Shown: one piece after another, positions 36,293 to 45,354 of the stretch
Numbering within the stretch: position 1 is the stretch's first letter
Layout: every line of letters begins with the position of its first letter
Origin: Paraburkholderia largidicola
GTDB lineage: Bacteria; Pseudomonadota; Gammaproteobacteria; Burkholderiales; Burkholderiaceae
NCBI RefSeq assembly: GCF_013426895.1
Contig: NZ_AP023174.1
Location: 3,534,001 to 3,598,000 of the forward strand
Length of the DNA: 64,000 bases
Direction of reading: 5' to 3'
The notes under the pieces: generated by a model
Database searches by the model: none
The model's input: only the letters and a program-made list of their open reading frames with translations
What the model was told of the DNA's origin: nothing
Made by a program: the position numbers and the translations under genes

Positions 36293-37578
36293 TCAGAACG
36301 CAACGAATGGCGCCGCGCCACCCGTCGCGCGCTTGTCGATCCCGTAATACACATAGCGCCCAAAGAAGAACGGCAACCCGAGGTCGAACGCGCTCAGCGA
36401 GCCGATCTGCCCCCGAGATCGTTGAACGCGTAGTTGTTGGCGTTGCTGAGCAGCGTCTGCGCGTTCGCGATGTTGATCGTCAGCGCCCCCGTCGCGCCGT
36501 TTGCGCCGACGAGGTTCACGGTGCGCGACTGCGTCGAGCCTGGGCAATAGAACGACGCCAGGTTGCCGCCGCACATCGCCAGCGAGTTGTCCGTGAAGAA
36601 ATAGCCGTTCGAGCCCGAATCCATGAACGTGCGGATCGTCGTGCCGTTGAACGTGCTGTTGACGAGGTCACCGGATGCATCCGTCGTATAGGTCGTGCTG
36701 GATGCATTGCCGTTGTTCGACTGCGTGCCGATGCCGAATACGACGGTTCCCGTCGCCGTCGCCGCGCCGCTCGACGAAATCGGCGCCATCTGCACGATCA
36801 CGCCGTTATTGTCGACGGGGAAGTTCGGGATCGGGTTAGCGACCTGTTTCGCGGTCTCGGCCAGCGTGCGCGTGCAGTTCGTTCCGTTCGGGCATGCGTA
36901 ATAGTTGCTGAACTGCGCGACATTGGCCTGGACCGAGCAGGCCACGCCGCAATCGACGGGCGCCACGCCGAGCCCAAGAATGCCGTTCGCGCCGAGCGCA
37001 CTGGCCGAGTTTTCGTTGGCGCCGTTCACGCAGCCGCTTGCCGGAATAGTCGAGTCGGGCATGTCGCCGATGACCTGGATCGGGATGTTGCTCGCCACCT
37101 CGCCGCTGATCTTTACGGTCGCAGTGCGCGTCGTGCCCCATGTGAAGCCGTCCGCGAAGTGCGTGCATTCGGCGAGCTGGCCGCCTGCCGTCGCCTGCTG
37201 GATGGGCAGCGAGTTCGCAATCGAGCCGAGCGCCGAGTTGACGACGCGCAAGCCGAACGAGCCGGTGTCGAGCAGCACGTTGTCGACCGTTGCGCAGTTT
37301 GTCGTCGAATTCGGCGCGCAGACCGTCACGCTGACGGTCGGTATGTTGATGATGCCCGCCACGCCCCGCGCGACGGTCACACCCACCGTGTTGGCCGCAT
37401 TCGCGGCGATCGGTTGCTGGTTGGGGCCGCTATTGTTGTTGCTGTTGTTCGACGAAGACGACGAATCGCCGCCCCCGCCGCCGCAGCCCGCGACCAATGC
37501 CGTCATCGCGACGACGGACACGGCGAGCACGGCCTTCACGACGTTGACGCATGCTTCGATCTTCAACGCAAATCGCAT
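36293..37578 (-). pseudogene. DUF3443-family lipoprotein gene, frameshifted near the 3' end
   Basis: The protein has a lipoprotein-type leader (ALVAGCGGGGG) followed by a Ser/Asn spacer and a DUF3443-like body rich in Asn and Ser. Motifs include DNVLLDTGSFGLRVV, ANGILGLGVAPVDCG and FMDSGSNGYFF, the last with an aspartic-protease-like DSG look. The first frame stops at 36394, just after NDLGGRSAR. The next frame continues with QIGSLSAFDLGLPFFFGRYV and reaches a stop at 36293. Adding one G to the G5 run (C5 on the + strand, 36410-36414) would restore a 428-aa protein. A real frameshift and a sequencing error cannot be told apart here. Confidence 0.75.
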
Positions 37579-37594
37579 GATGGATCTCCCGTCG

Positions 37595-38161
37595 TCACTG
37601 GATGTCGGTGCCGTTCACGCCGGCGGGCAATGCCTGCGGCAGATAGGCCTGGCCGGAGAACGCGCCCATATGGCCGCCCGAATGCACGACGAGTCCGCTG
37701 TCCTGCACGATACCCGGGCCGTGGCCGCCGCCGCGCAGCTGGCGCGCGCTGGTCACGCCTGCGACGTACTGTGGGAAATAACTACCGAGCAGGTCGGACA
37801 GATTGGGCATTTGTGGCCCGCTCCATGCAAGGCCGAACACGCTGCCTGCCGACGAGATGTATTCGCGGATCACCGTGCCGTTGCCGAGCGTCATTTGCCG
37901 CACGGAGTAGGAGGCCGATGCGCTGGTTGAAGAGGTGGAAGTGGTAGCGCCCGAACTGGCCGACGACGCGCTGCGCATCACGGCAGTGCCATTCGACGAG
38001 GGCGCGGCAATGGTGCGCGTGGTTTCGCTCGATCCGGCGGGCGGCGTCATTGGATCTCCACCTAGCGCGGCGTGCGCGGGTAGGGGAATGAGCACGGCGG
38101 ACAGCGAACAGCAGAATCCCAGAGCTGAAGCAAACACAGCACGGCTGAAGCGGATCGACAT
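37595..38161 (-). CDS. DUF2844-family secreted protein
   Basis: This 188-aa exported protein has an N-terminal signal peptide (MSIRFSRAVFASALGF, cleavage near AHA|ALGGDP). The conserved body contains YSVRQMTLGNGTVIREYISSAGSVFGLAWSGP and LLGSYFPQY, which I associate with DUF2844, a family of unknown function usually found beside DUF3443 genes. It starts 17 nt upstream of the DUF3443 gene and is presumably co-transcribed with it. The ATG at 38161 gives a proper signal peptide; upstream residues in the open frame do not. No link to flagella is visible. Confidence 0.8.
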   Translation of the reverse strand: MSIRFSRAVFASALGFCCSLSAVLIPLPAHAALGGDPMTPPAGSSETTRTIAAPSSNGTAVMRSASSASSGATTSTSSTSASASYSVRQMTLGNGTVIREYISSAGSVFGLAWSGPQMPNLSDLLGSYFPQYVAGVTSARQLRGGGHGPGIVQDSGLVVHSGGHMGAFSGQAYLPQALPAGVNGTDIQ

Positions 38162-38397
38162 GGTTGTGTGCCTCCCACAATCGTCAGCGGACAATCGCCC
38201 GCAATTCGCGGGCCCGGCTTGTTGATTCAGGGAGCAAAGCAGCATGGCGCGTGCAGACGCGCGTTATGCGTATTGGGGCCGCGGTTGTGGCGCGCGGCCG
38301 TCTCCCTTGGGGGTAGTATGCCAGTGGTTTGTGTCAGTGACGGTTTTTTGGGGTTCTTGGGGGTGTGGCGCCTGGTGCGGCTTGCTTTGGGTTTGCT

Positions 38398-38460
38398 GTG
38401 GCATCCGCTTGATGTGATTGGTCTGCTAGCGTTGCCCGTGTGCGGGGCGGCACCTGATTT
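38398..38460 (+). repeat. Truncated left end of a composite repeat
   Basis: TGGCATCCGCTTGATG, then GCGTTGCCCGTGTGCGGGGC and GGCACCTGATTTT match the first 65 bp of the 660-bp element and then diverge. It is a direct-orientation fragment about 100 bp left of the full copy at 38497, so a second, decayed insertion or a partial duplication. Confidence 0.75.
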
Positions 38461-38496
38461 TGGTTGTCTGCGACGTCATGGTTCGCCTGGTTTGCT

Positions 38497-39156
38497 GCTG
38501 GCATCCGCGTTTTGTTAGCGTGCTGCAAGCGTTGCCCCTGTGCGGGGCGGCACCTACTTTTCTTTGCCGCCGCAAAGAAAAGTAGGCAAAAGAAAGCGGC
38601 TCACACCGCCAATCCTTGTTCCTATCCACGGGCCCCCAACGTCCCCACCCTTCACACGGCCGTGCCCCTGGCTGGTACTCGTTGCCAGCGCTTCGAAAGA
38701 ACGCCTCACCCGCTTTAAACACCCACACAAGAGCCAGCGGCAGCAAATGGTATGTGCCGCCCAGGTGGCAAACGGTGTGTAGGTTGTCGCGTCGTGTAGC
38801 CTGGCGCTCTTACAGGGTGGAGCGCGTGCGCTATCGGTCCGAAGTGAGGCGTGTGGAGCACAAGGGGCCTACACACAGTTTGCCACCTGGGCGGCCGTGG
38901 ACTATCTGGCACCGCGTGCAGTGGCGCGGGGGCATGAAGCGGGTGAGGCGTACAGGGAGAACGTTGGCAACGGGCGCCGACTGGCGCGTTGCCGTGTGAA
39001 GCGTAAGAACCTTTGGGGGCCCTCAGGCAAATACTAGAACTGGCGGTGTGAGCCGCTTTCTTTTGCCTACTTTTCTTTGCGGCGGCAAAGAAAAGTAGGT
39101 GCCGCCCCGCACAGGGGCAACGCTTGCGAACCAGAAGCAAACCGCGGATGCCAGCA
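38497..39156 (+). repeat. 660-bp composite inverted-repeat element, copy F
   Basis: This 660-bp non-coding element lies between the start of the DUF2844 gene and the end of cheZ, in the reference orientation. Inner inverted repeats are at 38756-38783 (one change, AAACGGTGTG) and 38868-38895, with an 84-bp centre. The right terminus is followed by the GCAAGACAAAAAAAA motif shared with copy B and ends a few bases from the cheZ stop. Confidence 0.92.
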
Positions 39157-39197
39157 AAATCACAAGCACCCCACCCAACATCGCAAGACAAAAAAAA

Positions 39198-39917
39198 TCA
39201 AAACCCGAGACTAGCTAGCAGATCATCAACCTGCCCTTGATCCTGCACGACATCGGCCTTGCCTTCAGGATTGATCTGCGGCCCATTCAGCAAACTCTCC
39301 GGACTGCCAGTCGGCGAAATAGCCTCATGCTGCGCCTCAGCCACGAGCTGCTGCGCCGTAGCAGCAAACTGCTCCCGCCGCTCGGCAGCAATATTGTCGA
39401 TCAGCACCCCGAGCAGCTGTTGCTCGATCAGATAAACAACATCCGTGATCTTCTTGATGACCTGGCCCGTCAGATCCTGAAAGTCCTGCGCCATCATGAT
39501 CTCGAGCATCTGCGCGTTCGTCGCAGTAGTCAGCTCCGGCACCCCGCGGAGAAACGTCCGCGTGTCGTTCATCAGCGCCCGCACTTCCTCGCGCTCGATG
39601 GGCGCCGCATACCACTGCTCCCAGCGTGCATCGAGTTCCGCCGCGTCCTGCTGCAACTGCTCCTGCATCGGCTTCGCCACTTCGATCGCCGACAGCACGC
39701 GTTCGGCCGCCTGCTCGGTCATCGTCGCGATGTACTTCAGACGGTCGCGAGCATCCGGCACCGCTTCCGCCGCGCGCTCGACATGCTTGTCGATCCCCAG
39801 CTCGCGCATCGAATCGCGCAACGTGCGCGTCAACTGTCCGATGCGGGCAAGGATGCGGTCGGTAGCGAGGTCGGTGCCGTCTTCCCTGGCGCCTTGCTCG
39901 TCGATGGGTGGGTTCAC
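39198..39917 (-). CDS. cheZ: CheY-phosphate phosphatase CheZ
   Basis: CheZ (239 aa) dephosphorylates CheY-P. The long helical hairpin carries the active segment AQDFQDLTGQVIKKITDVVYLIE, where the Gln of the DLTGQ motif is the family catalytic residue. The C-terminal CheY-tethering peptide is QVDDLLASLGF. It is the last gene of the chemotaxis run, 1 nt after cheY, and ends beside a composite repeat. Confidence 0.95.
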   Translation of the reverse strand: MNPPIDEQGAREDGTDLATDRILARIGQLTRTLRDSMRELGIDKHVERAAEAVPDARDRLKYIATMTEQAAERVLSAIEVAKPMQEQLQQDAAELDARWEQWYAAPIEREEVRALMNDTRTFLRGVPELTTATNAQMLEIMMAQDFQDLTGQVIKKITDVVYLIEQQLLGVLIDNIAAERREQFAATAQQLVAEAQHEAISPTGSPESLLNGPQINPEGKADVVQDQGQVDDLLASLGF

Positions 39918-39918
39918 A

Positions 39919-40314
39919 TCAGCTCCCGGTTTTTGCCATCTTCTCGAGAATCTTGTTGAGCTTCTCGTCGAGCGTCGCAGCCGTGAACGGCTTCACCACA
40001 TAGCCGCTTGCGCCAGCCTGAGCCGCCGCAATGATGTTTTCCTTCTTGGATTCGGCCGTCACCATCAGCACGGGCAAATGCGACAGCGTCGCGTCCGCGC
40101 GGATTTCCTTCAGCATCGCGAGGCCGTCCAGGTTCGGCATGTTCCAGTCGGAAATCACGAACTCGTAAGCGCCGCTGCGCAGACGCGCAAGACCCGCCGC
40201 GCCGTCTTCCGCTTCGTCGACGTTCGAGTAGCCCAGTTCCTTCAACAGATTGCGAACGATCCGGCGCATCGTCGGAAAGTCGTCCACAACCAGAATCTTC
40301 ATTCCCTTATCCAT
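39919..40314 (-). CDS. cheY: Chemotaxis response regulator CheY
   Basis: CheY (131 aa) is the diffusible regulator that binds FliM. The acidic pair is Asp11/Asp12, the phosphoacceptor Asp56 (VISDWNMP) and the conserved Lys108 (VVKPF). All are present, as is the Thr in [11 protein letters not shown] 40314 ([12 protein letters not shown]) has AGGAA upstream; an in-frame ATG at 40335 is possible but unneeded. It sits 74 nt after cheB. Confidence 0.97.
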   Translation of the reverse strand: MDKGMKILVVDDFPTMRRIVRNLLKELGYSNVDEAEDGAAGLARLRSGAYEFVISDWNMPNLDGLAMLKEIRADATLSHLPVLMVTAESKKENIIAAAQAGASGYVVKPFTAATLDEKLNKILEKMAKTGS

Positions 40315-40388
40315 TTCCTGTTCCTTTTTCCCCAATCCAGATCGTGCGGTGGTCTTCGGCTTATCTCAAATTTGCGCCGAGGCTCGCA

Positions 40389-41501
40389 TCATACGCGTTG
40401 AACGCGATCGCCCATTGCGGACAAACGTGCCATCACGCGCCGGCTCATTTCCGACAGCGACGCGATTTCGTCCGCGGCGCCCATCGCGATCGCCTCGCGC
40501 GGCATGCCGAACACGATGCAGCTCGCTTCGTCCTGCGCGAGCGTGTACGCGCCCGCTTTCCTCATGTCCAGCAGGCCCGCCGCGCCGTCGCGTCCCATGC
40601 CTGTGAGAATCACGCCGACAGCGTTCTTCCCCGCATGCTGCGCCGCCGAGCGGAACAACACATCGACAGACGGACGATGCCGGTTGACCGGCGGGTCGTC
40701 TGACAGATGCGCAATATAGTTGGCCCCACTACGGGCGAGCAACAAGTGAGCGTGGCCGGGCGCGATATACGCATGACCGGGCAGCACGCGTTCGCCGTGC
40801 TCTGCCTCTTTAACGGTAATCCGGCACAAACCATTAAGGCGTTGTGCAAAAGATTTTGTGAAACCGGGCGGCATGTGTTGCGCGATGAGCACGGCGGGCG
40901 CATCGGGCGGCAGCGGCACGAGCACTTCGCGGATCGCTTCCGTGCCGCCCGTCGACGCGCCGACGATGATCAGCTTTTCCGTCGACACGAGCGGATTGTT
41001 GAACAGCGGTGCCGGCGATGCAGCATGCGCCGCGGCGCCGGCGTGCCCGGCGGCGGCTGCCGCGTGCTGCACCGGCGCGGCCTGGCGCACGCGCGCGCGG
41101 GCCGCCGCGCGAATCTTGTCAGCGAGCTTTTCCGAGTAGTCGAGCATGCCGTCGCGAATGCCGACTTTCGGCTTCGTGACGAAATCGACGGCGCCCAGTT
41201 CGAGCGCGCGCAGCGTGATTTCCGAGCCGCGCTCGGTCAGCGACGACACCATCACGACAGGCATCGGACGCAGGCGCATCAGCTTCTCGAGGAAGTCGAG
41301 GCCGTCCATGCGCGGCATTTCGACGTCGAGCGTGAGCACGTCGGGGTTGTGCTGCTTGATGAGATCTCGCGCGACGAGCGGATCGGGCGCGGTGGCGACG
41401 ACCGTCATGTCAGGCTGACTGTTGATGATTTCCGTCATCAAGCTGCGAATCAACGCCGAATCATCGACGCACAATACTTTGATCTTTTGCACAGTGCTCA
41501 C
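40389..41501 (-). CDS. cheB: Chemoreceptor methylesterase CheB
   Basis: CheB (370 aa) removes methyl groups from receptors when phosphorylated by CheA. The receiver domain (Asp59 in [12 protein letters not shown]) is joined by an Ala/His-rich linker (about 135-170) to the esterase domain. That domain carries the catalytic Ser in GASTGG, His in IAQHMPPGF and Asp in [11 protein letters not shown]. The start overlaps cheD by 4 nt. Confidence 0.97.
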   Translation of the reverse strand: MSTVQKIKVLCVDDSALIRSLMTEIINSQPDMTVVATAPDPLVARDLIKQHNPDVLTLDVEMPRMDGLDFLEKLMRLRPMPVVMVSSLTERGSEITLRALELGAVDFVTKPKVGIRDGMLDYSEKLADKIRAAARARVRQAAPVQHAAAAAGHAGAAAHAASPAPLFNNPLVSTEKLIIVGASTGGTEAIREVLVPLPPDAPAVLIAQHMPPGFTKSFAQRLNGLCRITVKEAEHGERVLPGHAYIAPGHAHLLLARSGANYIAHLSDDPPVNRHRPSVDVLFRSAAQHAGKNAVGVILTGMGRDGAAGLLDMRKAGAYTLAQDEASCIVFGMPREAIAMGAADEIASLSEMSRRVMARLSAMGDRVQRV

Positions 41502-42298
41502 GCCTCCTCTACTGTCCTGGCGTTATTTGGTTGGGTCGGGCGCGCGGTGGCGCCAAATAGTTCGATACGCGGCTTCGCGCCAGCCGGGCGCGCGGCGCCC
41601 GTTCCCGAAGCCTGGTTGGCTCCCGCCGATCCGCCCGAGCCGAACAGCTCGATGCGCGGCTTCGCGGCAGCGGGCGACGAAAACAATTCGACGCGCGCGC
41701 GTGCTTTCGCGAGCCGCTCGGCGCGCTGTTCGGCCGATTGCCGGGCGAGCGCCTGTTCGCGTTCCGCGACGCCTTCCTCCTGCTGAAGACGCAGCTTCTT
41801 CACCATCACCTGACCGGTACGCGGCATGAACGCAACTTTGCGTGGATGCTTGCCTTCCAGGTCTTCGGCGACGATGCGAATTTTTTCGAGCGCAAGGTAA
41901 CGGCGCACGAACTCGGAGTTGCGGTCGCCGATGTTCATCGTCGTCATGCCGGCCAGCACGGCGGCACCGCCGAACACCTTGGCTTCGAACCGTTCGCGGC
42001 GGCCGCCCGCCTTGATCAGTTCGTTGATCAGCACTTCCATTGCGTACGCGCCGTAGCGCATCGAGTCGGATGCGGCTTGCGCGACGTCGGCGCCGTCATC
42101 GGGCAGCATGAAGTGATTCATGCCGCCGATACCCGCCGTGCGGTCCTGGATGCACGCCGCCACGCACGAGCCGAGCACGGTGACGAGCACCATGTCTTCG
42201 CTCGTCGTGTAGAACTCGTTCGGCAACAGCTTCACGCCCGGGCGCTGGAAGTGGTTGTCGTAATACAGGTTGGTTGCGATCGGCAGGGTGCTGCTCAT
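41498..42298 (-). CDS. cheD: Receptor glutamine deamidase CheD with repeated C-terminal tail
   Basis: CheD (266 aa) deamidates receptor glutamines. Catalytic Cys45 (VLGSCVAAC) and His62 (MNHFMLP) are present, and the core ends near residue 175. The remaining 90 residues are an extension: a charged helix followed by three copies of an R(V/I)ELF motif at 202-206, 215-219 and 244-248, separated by Ala/Gly/Pro linkers. It overlaps cheB and cheR by 4 nt each, so R-D-B are translationally coupled. Confidence 0.95.
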   Translation of the reverse strand: MSSTLPIATNLYYDNHFQRPGVKLLPNEFYTTSEDMVLVTVLGSCVAACIQDRTAGIGGMNHFMLPDDGADVAQAASDSMRYGAYAMEVLINELIKAGGRRERFEAKVFGGAAVLAGMTTMNIGDRNSEFVRRYLALEKIRIVAEDLEGKHPRKVAFMPRTGQVMVKKLRLQQEEGVAEREQALARQSAEQRAERLAKARARVELFSSPAAAKPRIELFGSGGSAGANQASGTGAARPAGAKPRIELFGATARPTQPNNARTVEEA

Positions 42299-43233
42299 GC
42301 TGGCACCCCGCTCGTCGCACGCTGAGCCGCGCGGCCGGCAGCCGTCGCAGCGCCCGCATCGCGTGTCAGTTCATAGACGGTCTGTCCGCGCAGACGGAAC
42401 GCCTGCGTGACGTACGTAAAGTTCTCCGAATGCCCGGCGAACAGCAGGCCGCCCGGCTTCACGAGCGGCTCGAAGCGCGACAGCACTTGCCCTTGCGTCG
42501 GCTTGTCGAAATAGATCATCACGTTGCGGCAGAAGATCGCGTCGAACTGCGTGTTCAGCCGATAATCGCGATCCGTCAGGTTCAACTGCTCGAAGCGGAT
42601 CATCGCGCGCACTTCGGGGCGCACCTTCACCATTCCAGCGTGCGCGCCCGTGCCCTTCAAAAAGAAGCGCTTGAGCCGTTCCGGCGACAGGTGCTTGACC
42701 TGGTCGAACTGGTACGTGCCCGCTTCACCCTTTGCCAGCACCTGCGTGTCGATGTCGGTGGCGAGCACCGTTGCCTGGCGCGCGGCATGGTCGCCGAGCG
42801 CTTCGATCAGCGTCATCGCGATCGAATACGGCTCCTCACCCGTCGATGCCGCCGAGCACCACACCGACACGGGCGCAGACCGGCGCGCAACGAACTCCGA
42901 GAGGATCGGAAAGTGATGCGCTTCGCGAAAGAACGCGGTGAGGTTGGTCGTGAGCGCGTTGGTGAACGCTTCCCACTCGGCGGGATCGTTGTCCGCCTCG
43001 AGCATGTCGAGGTACTGGCGGAACGAGTCGAGCCCGCGTGCGCGCAGTCGTCGCGCGAGTCGGCTGTACGCCATGTCGCGCTTGTGGTCGGACAGCGAAA
43101 TGCCTGCGCTGCGATGAATCAGCTCACGAATCCGCGCGAAATCCGCCGACGTGAACTCGAAGTCGCGTGCCGTTTCGCCGGATCTTCCCGGCTCTGCCCG
43201 TTCAGGGCGTGATTGCGCGCGCGTTGCCATCAT
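42295..43233 (-). CDS. cheR: Chemoreceptor methyltransferase CheR
   Basis: CheR methylates receptor glutamates using S-adenosylmethionine. It has the N-terminal helical domain ([23 protein letters not shown]), the SAM-binding [13 protein letters not shown] block and [18 protein letters not shown]. Two adjacent ATGs (43233 and 43230) are possible, with GGAAGA upstream; the first gives 312 aa. The frame stays open upstream, but those residues are not CheR-like. The receptor's C-terminal DWETF pentapeptide is a plausible docking site for it. Confidence 0.95.
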   Translation of the reverse strand: MMATRAQSRPERAEPGRSGETARDFEFTSADFARIRELIHRSAGISLSDHKRDMAYSRLARRLRARGLDSFRQYLDMLEADNDPAEWEAFTNALTTNLTAFFREAHHFPILSEFVARRSAPVSVWCSAASTGEEPYSIAMTLIEALGDHAARQATVLATDIDTQVLAKGEAGTYQFDQVKHLSPERLKRFFLKGTGAHAGMVKVRPEVRAMIRFEQLNLTDRDYRLNTQFDAIFCRNVMIYFDKPTQGQVLSRFEPLVKPGGLLFAGHSENFTYVTQAFRLRGQTVYELTRDAGAATAAGRAAQRATSGVPA

Positions 43234-43465
43234 GATGTCTTCCGTCTGCCATAAGGAGCGCCGCACCGCCCGTCGATCCCGCCAATGCCGCTGTTGCCTT
43301 CGATACTGCTTGCGATGTTGCATGCGCTGTCGCCAGCGCCACGGCCTTCTGTTCTACCTGGTCCCACTGCCCTGCCCACATCCCGCTCCAGGCTGCTGCA
43401 CGCGCGCCTTCACGGCGCGTCGCGCTGAAACGTCCATCACGGGACGATGTGCCGGGCGTTCGCAT
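43202..43465 (-). CDS. Small hypothetical protein between the MCP gene and cheR
   Basis: A possible 87-aa protein (starting MRTPGTSSRDGRFSAT) begins 16 nt after the receptor stop and overlaps the start of cheR by 32 nt, filling a 248-nt space otherwise empty in a tightly packed operon. Composition is protein-like (AAAWSGMWAGQWDQVEQKAV, then an Ala/Thr-rich helix). The ribosome-binding site is only fair. I recognise no family. It could be a small coupled protein or leader-type translation into cheR, or simply a chance frame. Confidence 0.4.
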   Translation of the reverse strand: MRTPGTSSRDGRFSATRREGARAAAWSGMWAGQWDQVEQKAVALATAHATSQAVSKATAALAGSTGGAALLMADGRHHDGNARAITP

Positions 43466-43481
43466 CTCGATCCACCGTCCT

Positions 43482-45269
43482 TCAGAACGTTTCCCAGTCG
43501 GCATCGGACGTGGAGGCCACGGCCGTCTGGCGCGGCGCCGGTTCGGCCGCCGCGGCACTTGCCTTGCGCGCCACCGGTTCAGCGCGCGTATGAACTGCCG
43601 CTTCCGCCTTCGCGACGGCAGGCTGCGCTTGCGCCGGCTTCGCTTGCGCGACGGCCGCCTTCACGCGGCTCTTCGCCGTGTTGGCCGTCGGGACCGCTTT
43701 CGCCGTCTGCTGCGTGCCGCTCACGCGCCACTGTCCGATCACCGTCTGCAGCGAGCGCGTCTGCTCTTCGAGCGACGCCGCCGCAGCGGCAGCCTGTTCG
43801 ACGAGCGCCGCGTTCTGCTGCGTCACTTCGTCCATCTGCACGACCGCGCGGTTGACCTGCTCGATGCCGCCCGACTGCTCTTCCGACGCCGCGCTGATCT
43901 CGCCCATGATGTCCGTCACGCGGCGCACGGCCTGCACGATCTCGTCCATCGTCGTGCCCGCCCGGCCGACGAGCGCCGAGCCGCTCTGGACCTTGTCGAC
44001 CGAGTCGCCGATCAGTTCCTTGATTTCCTTCGCCGCGCTCGCGCTGCGTTGCGCGAGGCTGCGCACTTCGCCGGCGACGACCGCGAAGCCGCGGCCCTGC
44101 TCGCCTGCGCGCGCCGCTTCGACGGCTGCGTTGAGCGCGAGGATGTTGGTCTGGAACGCAATGCCTTCGATCACGCTGATGATGTCGACGACCTTGTTCG
44201 AGCTGGTCGCGATACCCTGCATCGTGCTCACCACCTGGCCCACCACTTCGCCGCCGCGCGTCGCGATGTCCGACGCGTTCACGGCAAGCTGGCTCGCCTG
44301 GCGCGCGTTGTCGGCGTTCTGCTTTACGGTGCCCGTCAGCTGTTCCATGCTCGACGCCGTTTCCTGCAGCGACGCCGCCTGTTGCTCGGTGCGTTGCGAC
44401 AAGTCCGTGTTGCCCATTGCGATTTCGCGCGCGCCCGTGTCGATCGACTCGACGCTCGTGTGCACCGCCCGGATCATCGTCGACAGACTGTCCTGCATCG
44501 CCTTGACGGCCTTGAACAGGCGGCCGATTTCATTGGTGCCCGACGTGTCCATGTGCTGCGACAGGTCGCCCTTCGCAATGCGCTCGAAGCACGTGACGGC
44601 ATCGTCCAGCGGCTGCACGATCATGCCGCGCAGCGCGAAGCGGATCGCCACCACCAGCACCAGCGCAACCACGATGACGCCGATGATCGCCGCGCGCAGC
44701 ATCGACATCTGCGCGACGGTGTCCGCCTGCTGCTGTTCGGCGTGCGCCTGCAGTGCCTTGACCACGGGCGACGCGGCGTTGTCGTAGGCGACGAACATCG
44801 GGCTGATCTTCGTATCGGCGATCGCGTGATAGCCGGACAGGTCGCTTGCGCGGAGCGCCGTGAACTCGGGGTTCACGCCGTCGTTGATGAGCGCCGTGCG
44901 CTTCGCGACCACGGCGTCGATCAGCGACTGATCGATGCCGTTCTTCGGCGTGTTCAGGAACGCCTGCCAGTTCTCATTCGATTTGCCGAGCAGTTCGGCC
45001 GCGCGGTCGAGCACCTGTTTCGACTGCTCGATCTCGCCTGCCGCTGTCAGCGCGTTGACGCGGTCGAGCGACACGCGCGAGCGCAGCAGGAACGAACCCG
45101 AGTCGTTCAGCGTGCGGATCGCGACCATGTCGCCGTGCGTCATGGTGTCGAGCGCGTCGCCCGAACGGCTCAGCGCGGTGAGCCCGAGCGCCCCGACGAT
45201 CACCGTCAGCCCAACGAGAATGATCCCTACGACGGTCAGCGTCGTGCGGATCGACCATCTGCTCAGCAT
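43482..45269 (-). CDS. Methyl-accepting chemotaxis protein (Tar/Tsr type)
   Basis: This 595-aa transmembrane receptor has TM1 at about residues 10-32, a periplasmic four-helix-bundle ligand domain to about 188, and TM2 at about 190-212 (AAIIGVIVVALVLVVAI). HAMP follows, then the signalling hairpin with the invariant tip EGIAFQTNILALNAAVEAARAGEQGRGFAVVAGEVRSLAQRSA. An Ala/Lys-rich linker leads to a C-terminal DWETF, equivalent to the NWETF/CheR-CheB tether of enteric high-abundance receptors. The ligand cannot be told. It lies between cheW and cheR. Confidence 0.94.
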   Translation of the reverse strand: MLSRWSIRTTLTVVGIILVGLTVIVGALGLTALSRSGDALDTMTHGDMVAIRTLNDSGSFLLRSRVSLDRVNALTAAGEIEQSKQVLDRAAELLGKSNENWQAFLNTPKNGIDQSLIDAVVAKRTALINDGVNPEFTALRASDLSGYHAIADTKISPMFVAYDNAASPVVKALQAHAEQQQADTVAQMSMLRAAIIGVIVVALVLVVAIRFALRGMIVQPLDDAVTCFERIAKGDLSQHMDTSGTNEIGRLFKAVKAMQDSLSTMIRAVHTSVESIDTGAREIAMGNTDLSQRTEQQAASLQETASSMEQLTGTVKQNADNARQASQLAVNASDIATRGGEVVGQVVSTMQGIATSSNKVVDIISVIEGIAFQTNILALNAAVEAARAGEQGRGFAVVAGEVRSLAQRSASAAKEIKELIGDSVDKVQSGSALVGRAGTTMDEIVQAVRRVTDIMGEISAASEEQSGGIEQVNRAVVQMDEVTQQNAALVEQAAAAAASLEEQTRSLQTVIGQWRVSGTQQTAKAVPTANTAKSRVKAAVAQAKPAQAQPAVAKAEAAVHTRAEPVARKASAAAAEPAPRQTAVASTSDADWETF

Positions 45270-45354
45270 TGTTTTGCTCCCTGATTCTGCCGATGGAAGT
45301 TGGCGCTTTCGCGCGTGGCTTCCATCCTATGCGAGGCTGTCGTTTCTGCCTGCC

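Noticed and set aside
5804..39125. CRISPR array
   Set aside because: Repeats are long, dispersed by kilobases and palindromic, with no regular spacers and no cas genes.
11015..39156. Insertion sequence with transposase
   Set aside because: The elements have terminal inverted repeats, but none of the frames gives a transposase-like protein.
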